From Xanthomonas fragariae (GTDB lineage Bacteria > Pseudomonadota > Gammaproteobacteria > Xanthomonadales > Xanthomonadaceae): 64,000 bases of DNA. The notes under the pieces were generated by a model. The model had not been told where the DNA came from. It ran no database searches and worked only from the letters and a program-made list of their open reading frames with translations. The stretch spans positions 3,410,001-3,474,000 of the forward strand of contig NZ_CP071955.1 in NCBI RefSeq assembly GCF_017603965.1, given 5' to 3'. The position numbers and the translations under genes are program-made. Shown here in pieces: positions 38,442-46,711 of the stretch (within the stretch, counting starts at the first letter, position 1; the number at the start of each line of letters is the position of its first letter).

Positions 38442-39500
38442 ATGCCTAAACCGTTTAATCTGGCCGTCGTCGGCTATGGCTATGTCGGGCGCACCTTCCA
38501 TGCACCGCTGATCGCGAGCACCGCTGGTTTGCAGTTGCACTGCGTGGTGTCGTCCAAGCTACAACAGGCGCAGGCCGACTTCCCCGATGTGACTGTGCTT
38601 GCCGATTTCGACAGCGCATTGGCAGATGCCGCGATCGATGCGGTGGTACTCGCCACGCCCAACCAGACCCACGCATCGTTGGCACTGCGGGCGCTGGCTG
38701 CCGGCAAGCATGTGTTGGTGGATAAACCCTTCGCATTGGATGCCGCACAGGCACGCGCGATGGTGGATGCAGCCGAGGCCGCCGGGCGCATTATCAGCGT
38801 GTTCCAGAACCGCCGCTGGGACGCGGATTTTCTCACCGTACGCCGCTTGATCGACGAAGGCCAATTAGGCGAGGTGGTGGAATTCCATTCGCACTTCGAC
38901 CGGTATCGCCCGCAAGTGCGCGATCGCTGGCGCGAGAGCGATCTCCCCGGCGCCGGGCTCTGGTACGACCTGGGTCCGCACCTGCTCGATCAGGCACTGC
39001 AATTATTCGGCGCGCCGCAGGCGATCGGCGCAGATTTGCAGCGTCAGCGCAGCCAGGCACGCAGCGACGATTATTTCCACGTCACCCTGCACTATCCGCG
39101 GCTGCGCGTGATCCTGCATGCCGGGTCGCTGGTCGCCGATAGCAGTCTGCGCTTTGCCGTGCACGGCACACGCGGCAGCTATCTCAAGCACGGGCTGGAC
39201 ACCCAGGAAGATCAACTGCGCGCCGGACGTCGCCCAGGCACGGTAGGCTGGGGTGTCGACCCGTTGCCGGGCACGCTGACCCGCGTAGACGATGAAGGTC
39301 GCGTGCACGCCCACCAACCCGACAACCAGCCGGGCGACTATCGGCACTGCTATGCGGCCTTCCGCGATGCATTGGCGGGCACCAGCGCGGCACCGGTCAG
39401 TGGCGCAGACGCGGTGCAACTGATGCAACTGTTGGAGCTGGCGCAGCACAGTGCGGCGTCGGGCCAGATGCAGTGGCTCGCTGGTGCACCCGAGGCGTAG
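38442..39500 (+). CDS. Gfo/Idh/MocA-family oxidoreductase
   Basis: The 352-residue protein has an N-terminal Rossmann fold with VVGYGYVGRTFHAP, then HVLVDKPFALDAAQAR with the conserved EKP/DKP-type lysine, and the C-terminal substrate domain with LPGAGLWYDLGPHLLDQAL. Members oxidise or reduce sugars and cyclitols with NAD(P). It resembles the YdgJ/YhhX group. The substrate is unknown. The ATG at 38442 fits the family N-terminus; the frame upstream is not coding. Confidence 0.9.
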   Translation: MPKPFNLAVVGYGYVGRTFHAPLIASTAGLQLHCVVSSKLQQAQADFPDVTVLADFDSALADAAIDAVVLATPNQTHASLALRALAAGKHVLVDKPFALDAAQARAMVDAAEAAGRIISVFQNRRWDADFLTVRRLIDEGQLGEVVEFHSHFDRYRPQVRDRWRESDLPGAGLWYDLGPHLLDQALQLFGAPQAIGADLQRQRSQARSDDYFHVTLHYPRLRVILHAGSLVADSSLRFAVHGTRGSYLKHGLDTQEDQLRAGRRPGTVGWGVDPLPGTLTRVDDEGRVHAHQPDNQPGDYRHCYAAFRDALAGTSAAPVSGADAVQLMQLLELAQHSAASGQMQWLAGAPEA

Positions 39501-39663
39501 CGCGTAGGGATAATCATCGCGCTGCAATGCGCGCGTAACCGGCGATCGTCTCTGCATGCAGGACTGCCGCCGCTCCTGCGCTGCGGTTTTTGCACGCGGC
39601 ACACGGCCACTGTCGATTTCGATGGCGACCTTGCGTTCACCACGCTTGATGCCACCATCACCA

Positions 39664-39693
39664 CAGTGCGCGCCGCTAAGCAGGCGCGCACTG
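39664..39693. repeat. Perfect 11-bp inverted repeat between convergent genes
   Basis: CAGTGCGCGCC and GGCGCGCACTG flank an 8-base spacer. It lies in the 210-bp gap between two convergent genes, close to the 3' end of the 6-phosphogluconate dehydrogenase gene. There is no U-tract, so it may be a stabilising hairpin rather than a classic terminator. Confidence 0.5.
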
Positions 39694-39710
39694 CCGTCGC
39701 GCTGGATCGC

Positions 39711-40652
39711 TTACGCGTCCTTGCTGCCGATCGCCGGCGGTACCGATGTCGTGGTCATCACTGCATGCCCACCGAATTGGTTGCGCATTGCAGCCAGCAA
39801 TTTGTCGGTGAACGAATCCTTGTCGCGCGAACGCAGCCGTTCCATCAGCGACAACGTGATGATCGGTGCAGGGACTTCCAAATCGATCGCCTCGGCTACC
39901 GTCCAGCGACCTTCGCCCGAATCGGATACGAACGGCGCAATGCCTGCCATGGTCGGGTTGTGCGCAAGCGCATCGGCCGTGAGGTCCAGCAGCCAGGAGC
40001 GCACCACGCTGCCATCGCGCCAGATCTCGGCGATCTGGTGCAGATCCAGCGCGAAATCGGTCTTGTGCTGCATCAATGCGAAGCCTTCGGCGTAAGCCTG
40101 CATCATTCCGTACTCGATACCGTTGTGGACCATCTTGGTGAAATGGCCGGCACCGCTCGGGCCAACCCGACCCCAGCCCTTATCCGGCGCTGGCGCCAAG
40201 GTGGCCAGGATCGGATACAACGTAGTCACCGCCACCTCGTCGCCGCCCACCATCAAGCTGTAGCCTTCCTGCAGGCCCCAGATGCCACCGCTGGTTCCGC
40301 AATCGACGAAGGAGATACCGCTGGCCTGCAACAGCGTGGCGCGGCGTTGCGAATCCTTGTAATACGAATTGCCCCCATCGATGACGATGTCGCCTGCTTC
40401 CAACAAACGCAGCAGTTGCGCCAAGGTGTCGTCAACGATCTTGCCGGCCGGCACCATCAGCCACACCACCCGCGGACTCGGCAGCGCAGACACCAGCGAG
40501 GCCAGCGCATCAGCGGTGACAATGCCCTTGGCCTGCGCGCCAGTGCGCGCGCTCGCACCTGGATCGTAGCCATGCACGCGATGCCCACCGTTGACCAACC
40601 GCTCGGCCATATTGGCCCCCATGCGGCCCAACCCCACCATACCCAGTTCCAT
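39711..40652 (-). CDS. gnd: 6-phosphogluconate dehydrogenase, short decarboxylating type
   Basis: The 313-residue protein has the NAD(P)-binding start MVGLGRMGANMAERL, the signature IDGGNSYYKDSQRR, CGTSGGIWGLQEGYSLMVGG and the catalytic GAGHFTKMVHNGIEYGMMQ with Lys. At about 310 residues it belongs to the short YqeC-like GndA group rather than the 470-residue enzyme. It makes ribulose-5-P and CO2 from 6-phosphogluconate. Confidence 0.92.
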   Translation of the reverse strand: MELGMVGLGRMGANMAERLVNGGHRVHGYDPGASARTGAQAKGIVTADALASLVSALPSPRVVWLMVPAGKIVDDTLAQLLRLLEAGDIVIDGGNSYYKDSQRRATLLQASGISFVDCGTSGGIWGLQEGYSLMVGGDEVAVTTLYPILATLAPAPDKGWGRVGPSGAGHFTKMVHNGIEYGMMQAYAEGFALMQHKTDFALDLHQIAEIWRDGSVVRSWLLDLTADALAHNPTMAGIAPFVSDSGEGRWTVAEAIDLEVPAPIITLSLMERLRSRDKDSFTDKLLAAMRNQFGGHAVMTTTSVPPAIGSKDA

Positions 40653-40672
40653 AATCGCTCCTCATGATCTGA

Positions 40673-42076
40673 TCAGTGCAGGGTGCCACGCCGGGCGTAC
40701 GCCGGCGTCGCGGAATTCTCGATGGGTTGTTTCGTCGCGGTGTTGGCGCTGCACTGCTTCAGCTGCCAATCGATCCATCGCCAGTACAAGGTGGTGCGCA
40801 GATTGTGCAAGGTTAGGTCGATGGCATACGGCGTGCGCGGGTTACGGTCGAGCAAGCGCGCAACGTGATAGCCGATCGGCTTGATGCCCTTGGGATGCAC
40901 GTACACCAAAAAACCTTGGTAAAACGGGTCATCCAGCAGCGTCTGCAGTTCTTGCAGCCGTGCTTGGTGCTGCGGGTCGAGCGTGGCGCGCAACTGCGCA
41001 TCGCGTTCGTAGAGCAGGCGCTCGAAGCGGCGCTTGCCTGACCTGCGCAGATCCTTGGCCAATTCCCAGATCCGACGGTTGAGCGCATCGTAATACGCAA
41101 AACCACCGTGCTGCGCCAGCGCCTGTGCTGCCGCATCGCTGACATCCACCACCACAAAGTTTTCCGCCTGATTGTGGATGTCATCCAGAAACGACTTGTC
41201 GAACACATGCGCGATGAAGCCCGGCGCACCGACAAATGCCTGCCGCCCCAGCTGCGCGGTCTTGACCGCTTTGCCGTCGGCAAAGAATTCGCCGGCATGC
41301 GCACCGAGCACAATGCTGTCGGTGTCGTGCAAGGTCAAAAACGTGCCGATCGACAACTCGCCGGGCGTAAACACCTGATCGAATCCGGCATCGCCGTATA
41401 ACTCGCGCTGCGTGGCGAGCTGAGCCACCTGTCGGCCCACGCCGCACTCCGAGCGCACCTGGCCGCGATAGAACGCATCCAATGCCTGCGCATTGCTGCG
41501 GTGTGGTTGATAGCCGCGTCCGAAGCTGCGAACGCTGCTCCAGCCCTGCGCGGCTGCGCCGCGCCAGCCAAACCCGATCCATCCCAGCTGCAGCGCCGAA
41601 AAACGGTAATGCGCGTTGTTCTGCAACTGCGTCGCCGCACGCCGCGTGGCAGCACCGACCTCGAACGCGTACGCGCAATATGTGGCGGAATCGTCCAGCA
41701 AAGCCTTGAGCGATGCGCCACGCTGTGGCGTATCCCAGCTGGCCGGCAGTATCAGCTGCAGATCCCCAGCTGCCTGCGCATGCACAAGCGAGCCACGCGT
41801 ACACGGCTCGCCACGCTGGATCCCCGGTTCGCTGACGGCTGCGCTGTGGATCTTCCAGCCAAGCCGCCGCAGCAATGCTTCTACGCAGTCTGCACTCGCT
41901 GCATTGGCGGCCTCACTCGGCGCGGCGCCAGCGACCTGCAACACCTGCGCGCCGAACAACGCGGCTGTGCACAACAGCGCGGTAAAACGGCCTGGCCGCG
42001 CGCGCCCCACGGGCACGCACGCACGATATGCAGTGGTTGCCGACAGCGACGTACAGTGCCTCCGGAATGAACTCAT
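40673..42076 (-). CDS. Exported protein of unknown function, 467 residues
   Basis: The N-terminus has a basic stretch then FTALLCTAALFGAQVLQVAGAA, a probable signal peptide with cleavage after AGA. The mature protein is soluble-looking, with conserved-looking blocks FYRGQVRSECGVGRQVAQL, TFLTLHDTDSIVLGAH and VYVHPKGIKPIGYHVARLLD. I do not recognise the family. The gene lies 20 bp upstream of the gnd start, in the same direction, so co-transcription is possible. Confidence 0.7.
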   Translation of the reverse strand: MSSFRRHCTSLSATTAYRACVPVGRARPGRFTALLCTAALFGAQVLQVAGAAPSEAANAASADCVEALLRRLGWKIHSAAVSEPGIQRGEPCTRGSLVHAQAAGDLQLILPASWDTPQRGASLKALLDDSATYCAYAFEVGAATRRAATQLQNNAHYRFSALQLGWIGFGWRGAAAQGWSSVRSFGRGYQPHRSNAQALDAFYRGQVRSECGVGRQVAQLATQRELYGDAGFDQVFTPGELSIGTFLTLHDTDSIVLGAHAGEFFADGKAVKTAQLGRQAFVGAPGFIAHVFDKSFLDDIHNQAENFVVVDVSDAAAQALAQHGGFAYYDALNRRIWELAKDLRRSGKRRFERLLYERDAQLRATLDPQHQARLQELQTLLDDPFYQGFLVYVHPKGIKPIGYHVARLLDRNPRTPYAIDLTLHNLRTTLYWRWIDWQLKQCSANTATKQPIENSATPAYARRGTLH

Positions 42077-42130
42077 CGATGAAGTACGCAGTGGATCGGC
42101 GGCATGGCTGCTGCAGCCTCAGATGTAGAA

Positions 42131-42151
42131 AGCCCCGGCATGGCCGGGGCT
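42131..42151 (-). terminator. Hairpin terminator of the glycine-zipper gene
   Basis: AGCCCCGGC and GCCGGGGCT pair around a 3-base loop, 23 bp past the stop codon at 42174. On the minus strand TTTCT follows. Confidence 0.65.
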
Positions 42152-42173
42152 CGTCGCATTCAATCCATCGAAC

Positions 42174-42554
42174 TCAGCGACGTTCGCAGACGCGCTCGAC
42201 CTGACGATTCCCGTTGGCTTGCTGGCGGTTGCCCTGAATGGTGCGGCCTGCCGCGCCACCAGCGACTGCACCGGCGACGGTCGCAAGTTTCTTGCCATTG
42301 CCACCACCGACCTGATTGCCGAGCAGACCGCCGATGGCAGCGCCAGCAAGAGTGCCGCCGATGCGATTCGGGTCGGTCGAATTCTTCTGCACTTCGACGT
42401 TCCTGCAGCGCACGCGGGTGCCGTCGGAGAACTTGCGGCCTTCGTCTACTTCCGTATAACGCTGCTGATGCGAACGGCTCTGCGCCTGCGTAAAGCTGCT
42501 TGTCGCCATCAGGCCGACCAGGGACATCACCACCAAGGAATTGCGCATCTTCAT
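42174..42554 (-). CDS. Exported protein with glycine-zipper 2TM domain
   Basis: The 126-residue precursor starts MKMRNSLVVMSLVGLMATSS, with a signal peptide ending near TQAQ. The mature part has the glycine zipper (GGTLAGAAIGGLLGNQVGGG, then VAGAVAGGAAG), as in SlyB/Rick_17kDa-type proteins of the outer membrane. Two cysteines (VRCRNVEV, VERVCERR) may form a disulfide. No lipobox is present. Confidence 0.85.
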   Translation of the reverse strand: MKMRNSLVVMSLVGLMATSSFTQAQSRSHQQRYTEVDEGRKFSDGTRVRCRNVEVQKNSTDPNRIGGTLAGAAIGGLLGNQVGGGNGKKLATVAGAVAGGAAGRTIQGNRQQANGNRQVERVCERR

Positions 42555-42679
42555 CGTCCGTCTCCGTCGTTCTCGCCCACTCGGCGAGTCATGGCTGCAC
42601 TCTGGTCGCTGGATCGAGAACAACACGTGAAGTGCGCGGCACGCCATTCAGGTTCCGGGGCGGAGCGTGAATCCCGCCA

Positions 42680-43465
42680 TCATGGCTGCGTGGCGGGCTC
42701 GCTCTGGGGCACGTTGACCGGTGCTGGCGGCGGGTCCTGCGCTTCGACCGGCAACGGTGCGACCGGAGGTTGCGCCACGGCATTCGATCCCGCGACAGGT
42801 AACGCTGGCGTGGTGGGCGCTGCGGCCGCCGGCGCGGACGCCGATGCAGCGACCGGCGCGCTTGCTGCCGGATGTGCTGTGCTTGTAGCCGGCGCAGCCA
42901 CAGGCGCCGCACTCGCCGCAGCGGGTGCCGCTTCGGTCACCTTGGGCAGATACGAATTCAGGCGTTCGAAGAAGCGCTTGTAGAAGGCCGCGTCCTGCAC
43001 CGTGGTACTGGACACGCGCACCAGCGAATCGCCGGTGCTGCCTACCGGCAACGACAACGAGCCGAGCACGCCAACGCCCACGCTGGCCGAAGTCGAGCTC
43101 TTCTTCAATGCGTAGCGATCCTGCAGCGCACTGACGAACACCTGCGCCTTGCCGCCATCTTGCGTGGCGCAGGAAATGCGCAGATTGAGCTGCTCGCTCT
43201 GGTCGGCCTCGTTGAGCTGAAAGTTCTTGCTGCCCTCAACGGCAGCGGCATCCGCGCGCGTTACCGCATAGCCTTGGCTCAACAACACCCGGCGTGCGGC
43301 CTCGCAGGCTTGCGGCGAACTGGCCACCACGCTGCGCGAATAGGTGTCATCGGAATTGAACGACTCGCGCATCAGCATCGTGTCGCCCTTGCTGCCACCG
43401 CAGCCGGCCAAGGTTGCCAGCGCGGCGAGCAGCGCACCGCGCGCGATCAGGGAAGAACAAGACAT
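42680..43465 (-). CDS. DUF2242 lipoprotein with Ala/Pro-rich tail
   Basis: The 261-residue protein starts MSCSSLIARGALLAALATLAGC; LAGC is a lipobox. Residues 28-165 are the DUF2242 domain (ACEAARRVLLSQGYAVTRAD, DAAFYKRFFERLNSYL). The last 90 residues are a low-complexity Ala/Pro/Val tail, perhaps reaching through the cell wall. Function is unknown. Confidence 0.85.
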   Translation of the reverse strand: MSCSSLIARGALLAALATLAGCGGSKGDTMLMRESFNSDDTYSRSVVASSPQACEAARRVLLSQGYAVTRADAAAVEGSKNFQLNEADQSEQLNLRISCATQDGGKAQVFVSALQDRYALKKSSTSASVGVGVLGSLSLPVGSTGDSLVRVSSTTVQDAAFYKRFFERLNSYLPKVTEAAPAAASAAPVAAPATSTAHPAASAPVAASASAPAAAAPTTPALPVAGSNAVAQPPVAPLPVEAQDPPPAPVNVPQSEPATQP

Positions 43466-43469
43466 GGGA

Positions 43470-44240
43470 AAGATTCCGGCATCCAAAACCGGCCAAAGCA
43501 TAGCCGCAACCCATGTGCGCGCGGCGTCGCGTTGCCGGATCGAAGCAACGGCGGTTCATCCGCTGGCAATTGCAGGCCACCCGCAGGCAGCTTCCATCGG
43601 CGCCGATGCCCTCGGCGCGCAGATAGTGGTGCGCGCGCACCAGAGCCAGCGCGACCGATGCGTCGCACGGCTCGCCCCACAAGCGAAGCGCGAAGCCCTG
43701 GGCCTGCACGGCCTGCAACAACAGATCAGCCTGCGCATGGCACCACCGAAAGATCAGCGCGTATTGGTGACTGCGACTGCTGCCTGGGCACTGCCTCCCC
43801 ACGCCGCTGACATCCGAAATACGGCACGTTGGTCAGATCCAGATCGATCGTCTCGGCAGGCGTGGGGTCGGCAAGCTGCCGACTACCACCGGCGCCTCCA
43901 AGCCATGTCGCTGCAGGCGCGTGCCTGCCAACGATGCACGCGCGGGATCGACTCGATGCCATGCGCATTGCGGCTTTCCACTGCAGCGGCCAGCAAGGCG
44001 CTGCCGAAGCCGCAGAACGGGTCGAACATCTGCTCGCCCGGCAGACTGAAGTGGCGCACGAATGGAGGCATCTGATTGACCCACTTAAAGTCGCATCCGT
44101 TCAACGGGTCGGCCGCGCGCAGGTGGTCGGGCAGTGCCCAGGCCGAGTCGTCGTCCGGGATCGGCGTCCACCAACCGCGCTGATCGAGCTCATCCAACGA
44201 CTGGACCAACAGGGCTGCTGCATGCATCTGCCAGCAAGCT
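43470..44240 (-). pseudogene. DNA methyltransferase, multiply frameshifted
   Basis: Pieces in three frames add up to one adenine/cytosine DNA methylase: MPPFVRHFSLPGEQMFDPFC then GFGSALLAAAVE (motif I, FxPFCGxGS), DPARASLAGTRLQRHGLEAP, then IDLDLTNVPYFG (motif IV, NVPYF), then ALIFRWCHAQADLLLQAVQA and a C-terminal GEPCDASVALALVRAHHYL. At least three frame changes are needed, so it is dead. It follows a radical SAM fragment. Confidence 0.6.
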
Positions 44241-44600
44241 CTACACGCCAATGCGGTGCTGCTCGATATAGCGCCAGGTGCCATTGCTGCGATATGCATC
44301 GTCCAGGCGCGACAGCTCGCGAAAGATCACCTGCGTGACGCCACAGTTGCGCGCCCAATCGATGGACTGCGCCACCGCATCGGCCATGCCTACACCATCA
44401 CATTGCACCATGCAGACCAGCCACACCGGCAGGCGTGTTGCAATGCGTCGTGCGGTGTATACGAACCTCGCGGCATCGGCGATCGGCTCATCCGAACGAA
44501 ACCGCATGATTGCCTCGTTGCAGTCCTGCAGCGAATAGTGGCGCGATAACTCAATCCACGACAACCCAAACGCGACCAAAGCATCGATCAATCGATCAAC
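44241..44600 (-). pseudogene. Radical SAM-type protein fragment
   Basis: The 116-residue frame begins MIDALVAFGLSWIELSRHYS and contains VWLVCMVQCDGVG and CGVTQVIFRELSRLDDAYRS, which fit the second half of a radical SAM barrel. The CxxxCxxC part is missing and sequence upstream to the nadV stop (44600-44781) shows no continuous frame. It is probably the leftover of a larger gene that also included or neighboured the methylase. Confidence 0.5.
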
Positions 44601-44781
44601 TGCCTTCCCTGCACACGCGCAAACCCGGCACCATTGCTTTAGAGCGCGCGCTGCTCGACAGGCGGACCGTTAGTCGTAGTCGACAAGGTGTGCAGCAATG
44701 CCTGCAACCCATCCGGATCTCGGGCATCACCAATACCTCGTCGCCGGGTACGTATATTGTCGGTGCCCTGCGGGCCGACCA

Positions 44782-46185
44782 TCAACGGCGCGCAGCGTCG
44801 GCGCGCGCACGCACCTGCTGCAATGTCCACTGCTGCTGCATTGCGCCGTTTTCCCATACCGTCACCAACGCATCTTCGCTATCGGCATGTGTCGCCACTT
44901 CGTCCAACAGCGCGCTGCGATAACTTCCATCGCGACGGTCGCGCAGCAAGGTCAGGCGACCACGCTTGCTTTGCTTGCCCTGATCGGTGATCGGGTCCTT
45001 GTAGACGTCGATCCATTGCCCCTCCACACGCACTGCCGAGCACTTCAGCGCGAATTTCTGCGTGTCGCGGTCCACCTTCTGCAGCAAGGCACCGCCCATG
45101 CCGAAGGCGACATTGTCGGCCGCATAACCGGCAGCGGTAACGCGTTCCAGGATCGCGCGCAGCGATTGCGGATTGATGCCATCGCCCTGGATCACGCGCA
45201 CATGGTTGAGCACTTTGTAGCCCTTGCCATTGACTTGATGCCCGAACGCCTCATCGAGTAGCAATAAACATTGCTCGACCACCTCCACCGGCTCGCCCGA
45301 GTCCGGCCGGATCACCACCGTCGCGCCGGAGGCGATCACTTCCTCGCGCAGGGTGCTACCCCAATGCTCGCCGATGGCGCGATAGATGTCGTAGCTGTCC
45401 GATACCACCGCCACGATCGATCCCGGGCGCGCGAACTGCGTCAGCATATTGCGATACGCGTCCACCTCACGTTCGCGCCCCCAACTGGTGATGGTGCTGT
45501 GTTCGGCGGCAGGAATCGAATACCCCGCCAACGGTGTGTGGTAATGCGCACGTGCCAGCAATAACGCCGACAGGGTATCGGTGCCGAGAAAGTTCACCAG
45601 ATGCGCGGCACCTCCCAACGCGGCAGAGCCAAGACTGGACACCCCACGCGCGCCGAAATCGTGCAGCTTGAACGGCAGCTGCCCTTCCGGATCGTCGCTG
45701 GTGCGCTGCAGGTAATCGCGCACGATCTGCTTTACCTGCCAGCTCACCGTGGCCACCGTCACCGGATACCACACGCGCAACAACAGCGTTTCCAGATACG
45801 AGGGCACCCAGAACGCCTTGGCATCGGTGGATTCGATCGTCATCAACACATTGTGCGTGGTCACCACCGCGCCTTCGGGCACCGCGCGGATGCGGATCGG
45901 CAACTGCCCACCGAGACGATCGACGATATCGCGCCAGCCTGCTTCGTTGAACGGTTCGCCGTGCGCAGCCAACAGTTCTTTCGCATCGTCGATATCGGCG
46001 TGCGTCACCGGCCGGTTGAGCGCCTCTTTCAGGATCGATTGCAGGCCGAAGAACACGGTCCGGTCGTACACGCCGCCGCGTGATTCGACATAGAAGAACG
46101 TCGCATCGGTGCCCGGCGGATACTGCAACCAGTGGCTGGCCTTGTAGCTGTCGGTGTTGAGCAGCAGGTTATCGAGGTAATGCAT
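44782..46185 (-). CDS. nadV: Nicotinamide phosphoribosyltransferase
   Basis: The 467-residue enzyme is of the NAMPT/NadV type: NTDSYKASHWLQYPPGTD at the start, the substrate residues LHDFGARGVSSLGSAALGG, and the phosphate loop VIRPDSGEP plus VAFGMGGALLQKVDRDTQK. It makes NMN from nicotinamide and PRPP, a direct NAD salvage route. In many bacteria it is paired with a NadM-Nudix adenylyltransferase; the remnant of that gene lies directly upstream (46298-46550). Confidence 0.94.
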   Translation of the reverse strand: MHYLDNLLLNTDSYKASHWLQYPPGTDATFFYVESRGGVYDRTVFFGLQSILKEALNRPVTHADIDDAKELLAAHGEPFNEAGWRDIVDRLGGQLPIRIRAVPEGAVVTTHNVLMTIESTDAKAFWVPSYLETLLLRVWYPVTVATVSWQVKQIVRDYLQRTSDDPEGQLPFKLHDFGARGVSSLGSAALGGAAHLVNFLGTDTLSALLLARAHYHTPLAGYSIPAAEHSTITSWGREREVDAYRNMLTQFARPGSIVAVVSDSYDIYRAIGEHWGSTLREEVIASGATVVIRPDSGEPVEVVEQCLLLLDEAFGHQVNGKGYKVLNHVRVIQGDGINPQSLRAILERVTAAGYAADNVAFGMGGALLQKVDRDTQKFALKCSAVRVEGQWIDVYKDPITDQGKQSKRGRLTLLRDRRDGSYRSALLDEVATHADSEDALVTVWENGAMQQQWTLQQVRARADAARR

Positions 46186-46297
46186 GACGGAAACTCCTTC
46201 GCGTCGAATGAACCAGCAGTCTGTCCGCCGGCGGGAGGTCGCGGTTCCAAGCCACTCAAGATTGCGTGTTGTCGCTCAGCCGCCCCCAAGCAAAAAT

Positions 46298-46550
46298 TCA
46301 AGCATTCGTCCTGGACATAAAGCCGCCGGGCAATGCCCACAAGCCCTTGCCCGGCTCGGCGCGAAGACACGCCAGCGGCAGGTGCCCCGAATGCACAACC
46401 ACCGCATCAGTGGTGACAAAGGTCGGCGGATACGGCGCATCTTTCCACGCCGCGCGGTACCGCTCGATGAAAGTCAAAGCGGCAACAACGTTCGGTCCGT
46501 AGATGATGCAGTCGTCAGCAAAAGCAGTCGTCAGCAAAATTAGGTAACGG
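46298..46550 (-). pseudogene. NadM-Nudix remnant (NMN adenylyltransferase / ADP-ribose hydrolase)
   Basis: The frame contains AFADDCIIYGPNVVAALTFI, WKDAPYPPTFVTTDAVVVHS and LRAEPGKGLWALPGGF, the linker and Nudix-domain start found in bifunctional NadM-Nudix proteins. It ends right after the Nudix GGF, and the Nudix box itself and almost the whole adenylyltransferase half are missing. The upstream edge carries a 16-bp tandem repeat (GCAGTCGTCAGCAAAA twice at about 46505-46536). Confidence 0.65.
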
Positions 46551-46659
46551 TTTGCGATCGCAAACACGCGCTGAAGTTGCCCAGACTTTCTTGACGCACT
46601 CTGGCGGCAACCTACAAAAAGCAACCGCTGCATACCCGCTCCCGAGAAATACCGCCATA

Positions 46660-46691
46660 AAAAAACGCCACCGACTGCGGTGGCGTTTTTA
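46660..46691 (-). terminator. Rho-independent terminator of prc
   Basis: CGCCACCG at 46666-46673 pairs with CGGTGGCG at 46678-46685 around ACTG, with A-rich and T-rich tracts on the two sides, so it can work in both directions. It lies 27 bp past the prc stop. Confidence 0.85.
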
Positions 46692-46711
46692 TCCAAACCA
46701 TCAAGCAGCGA

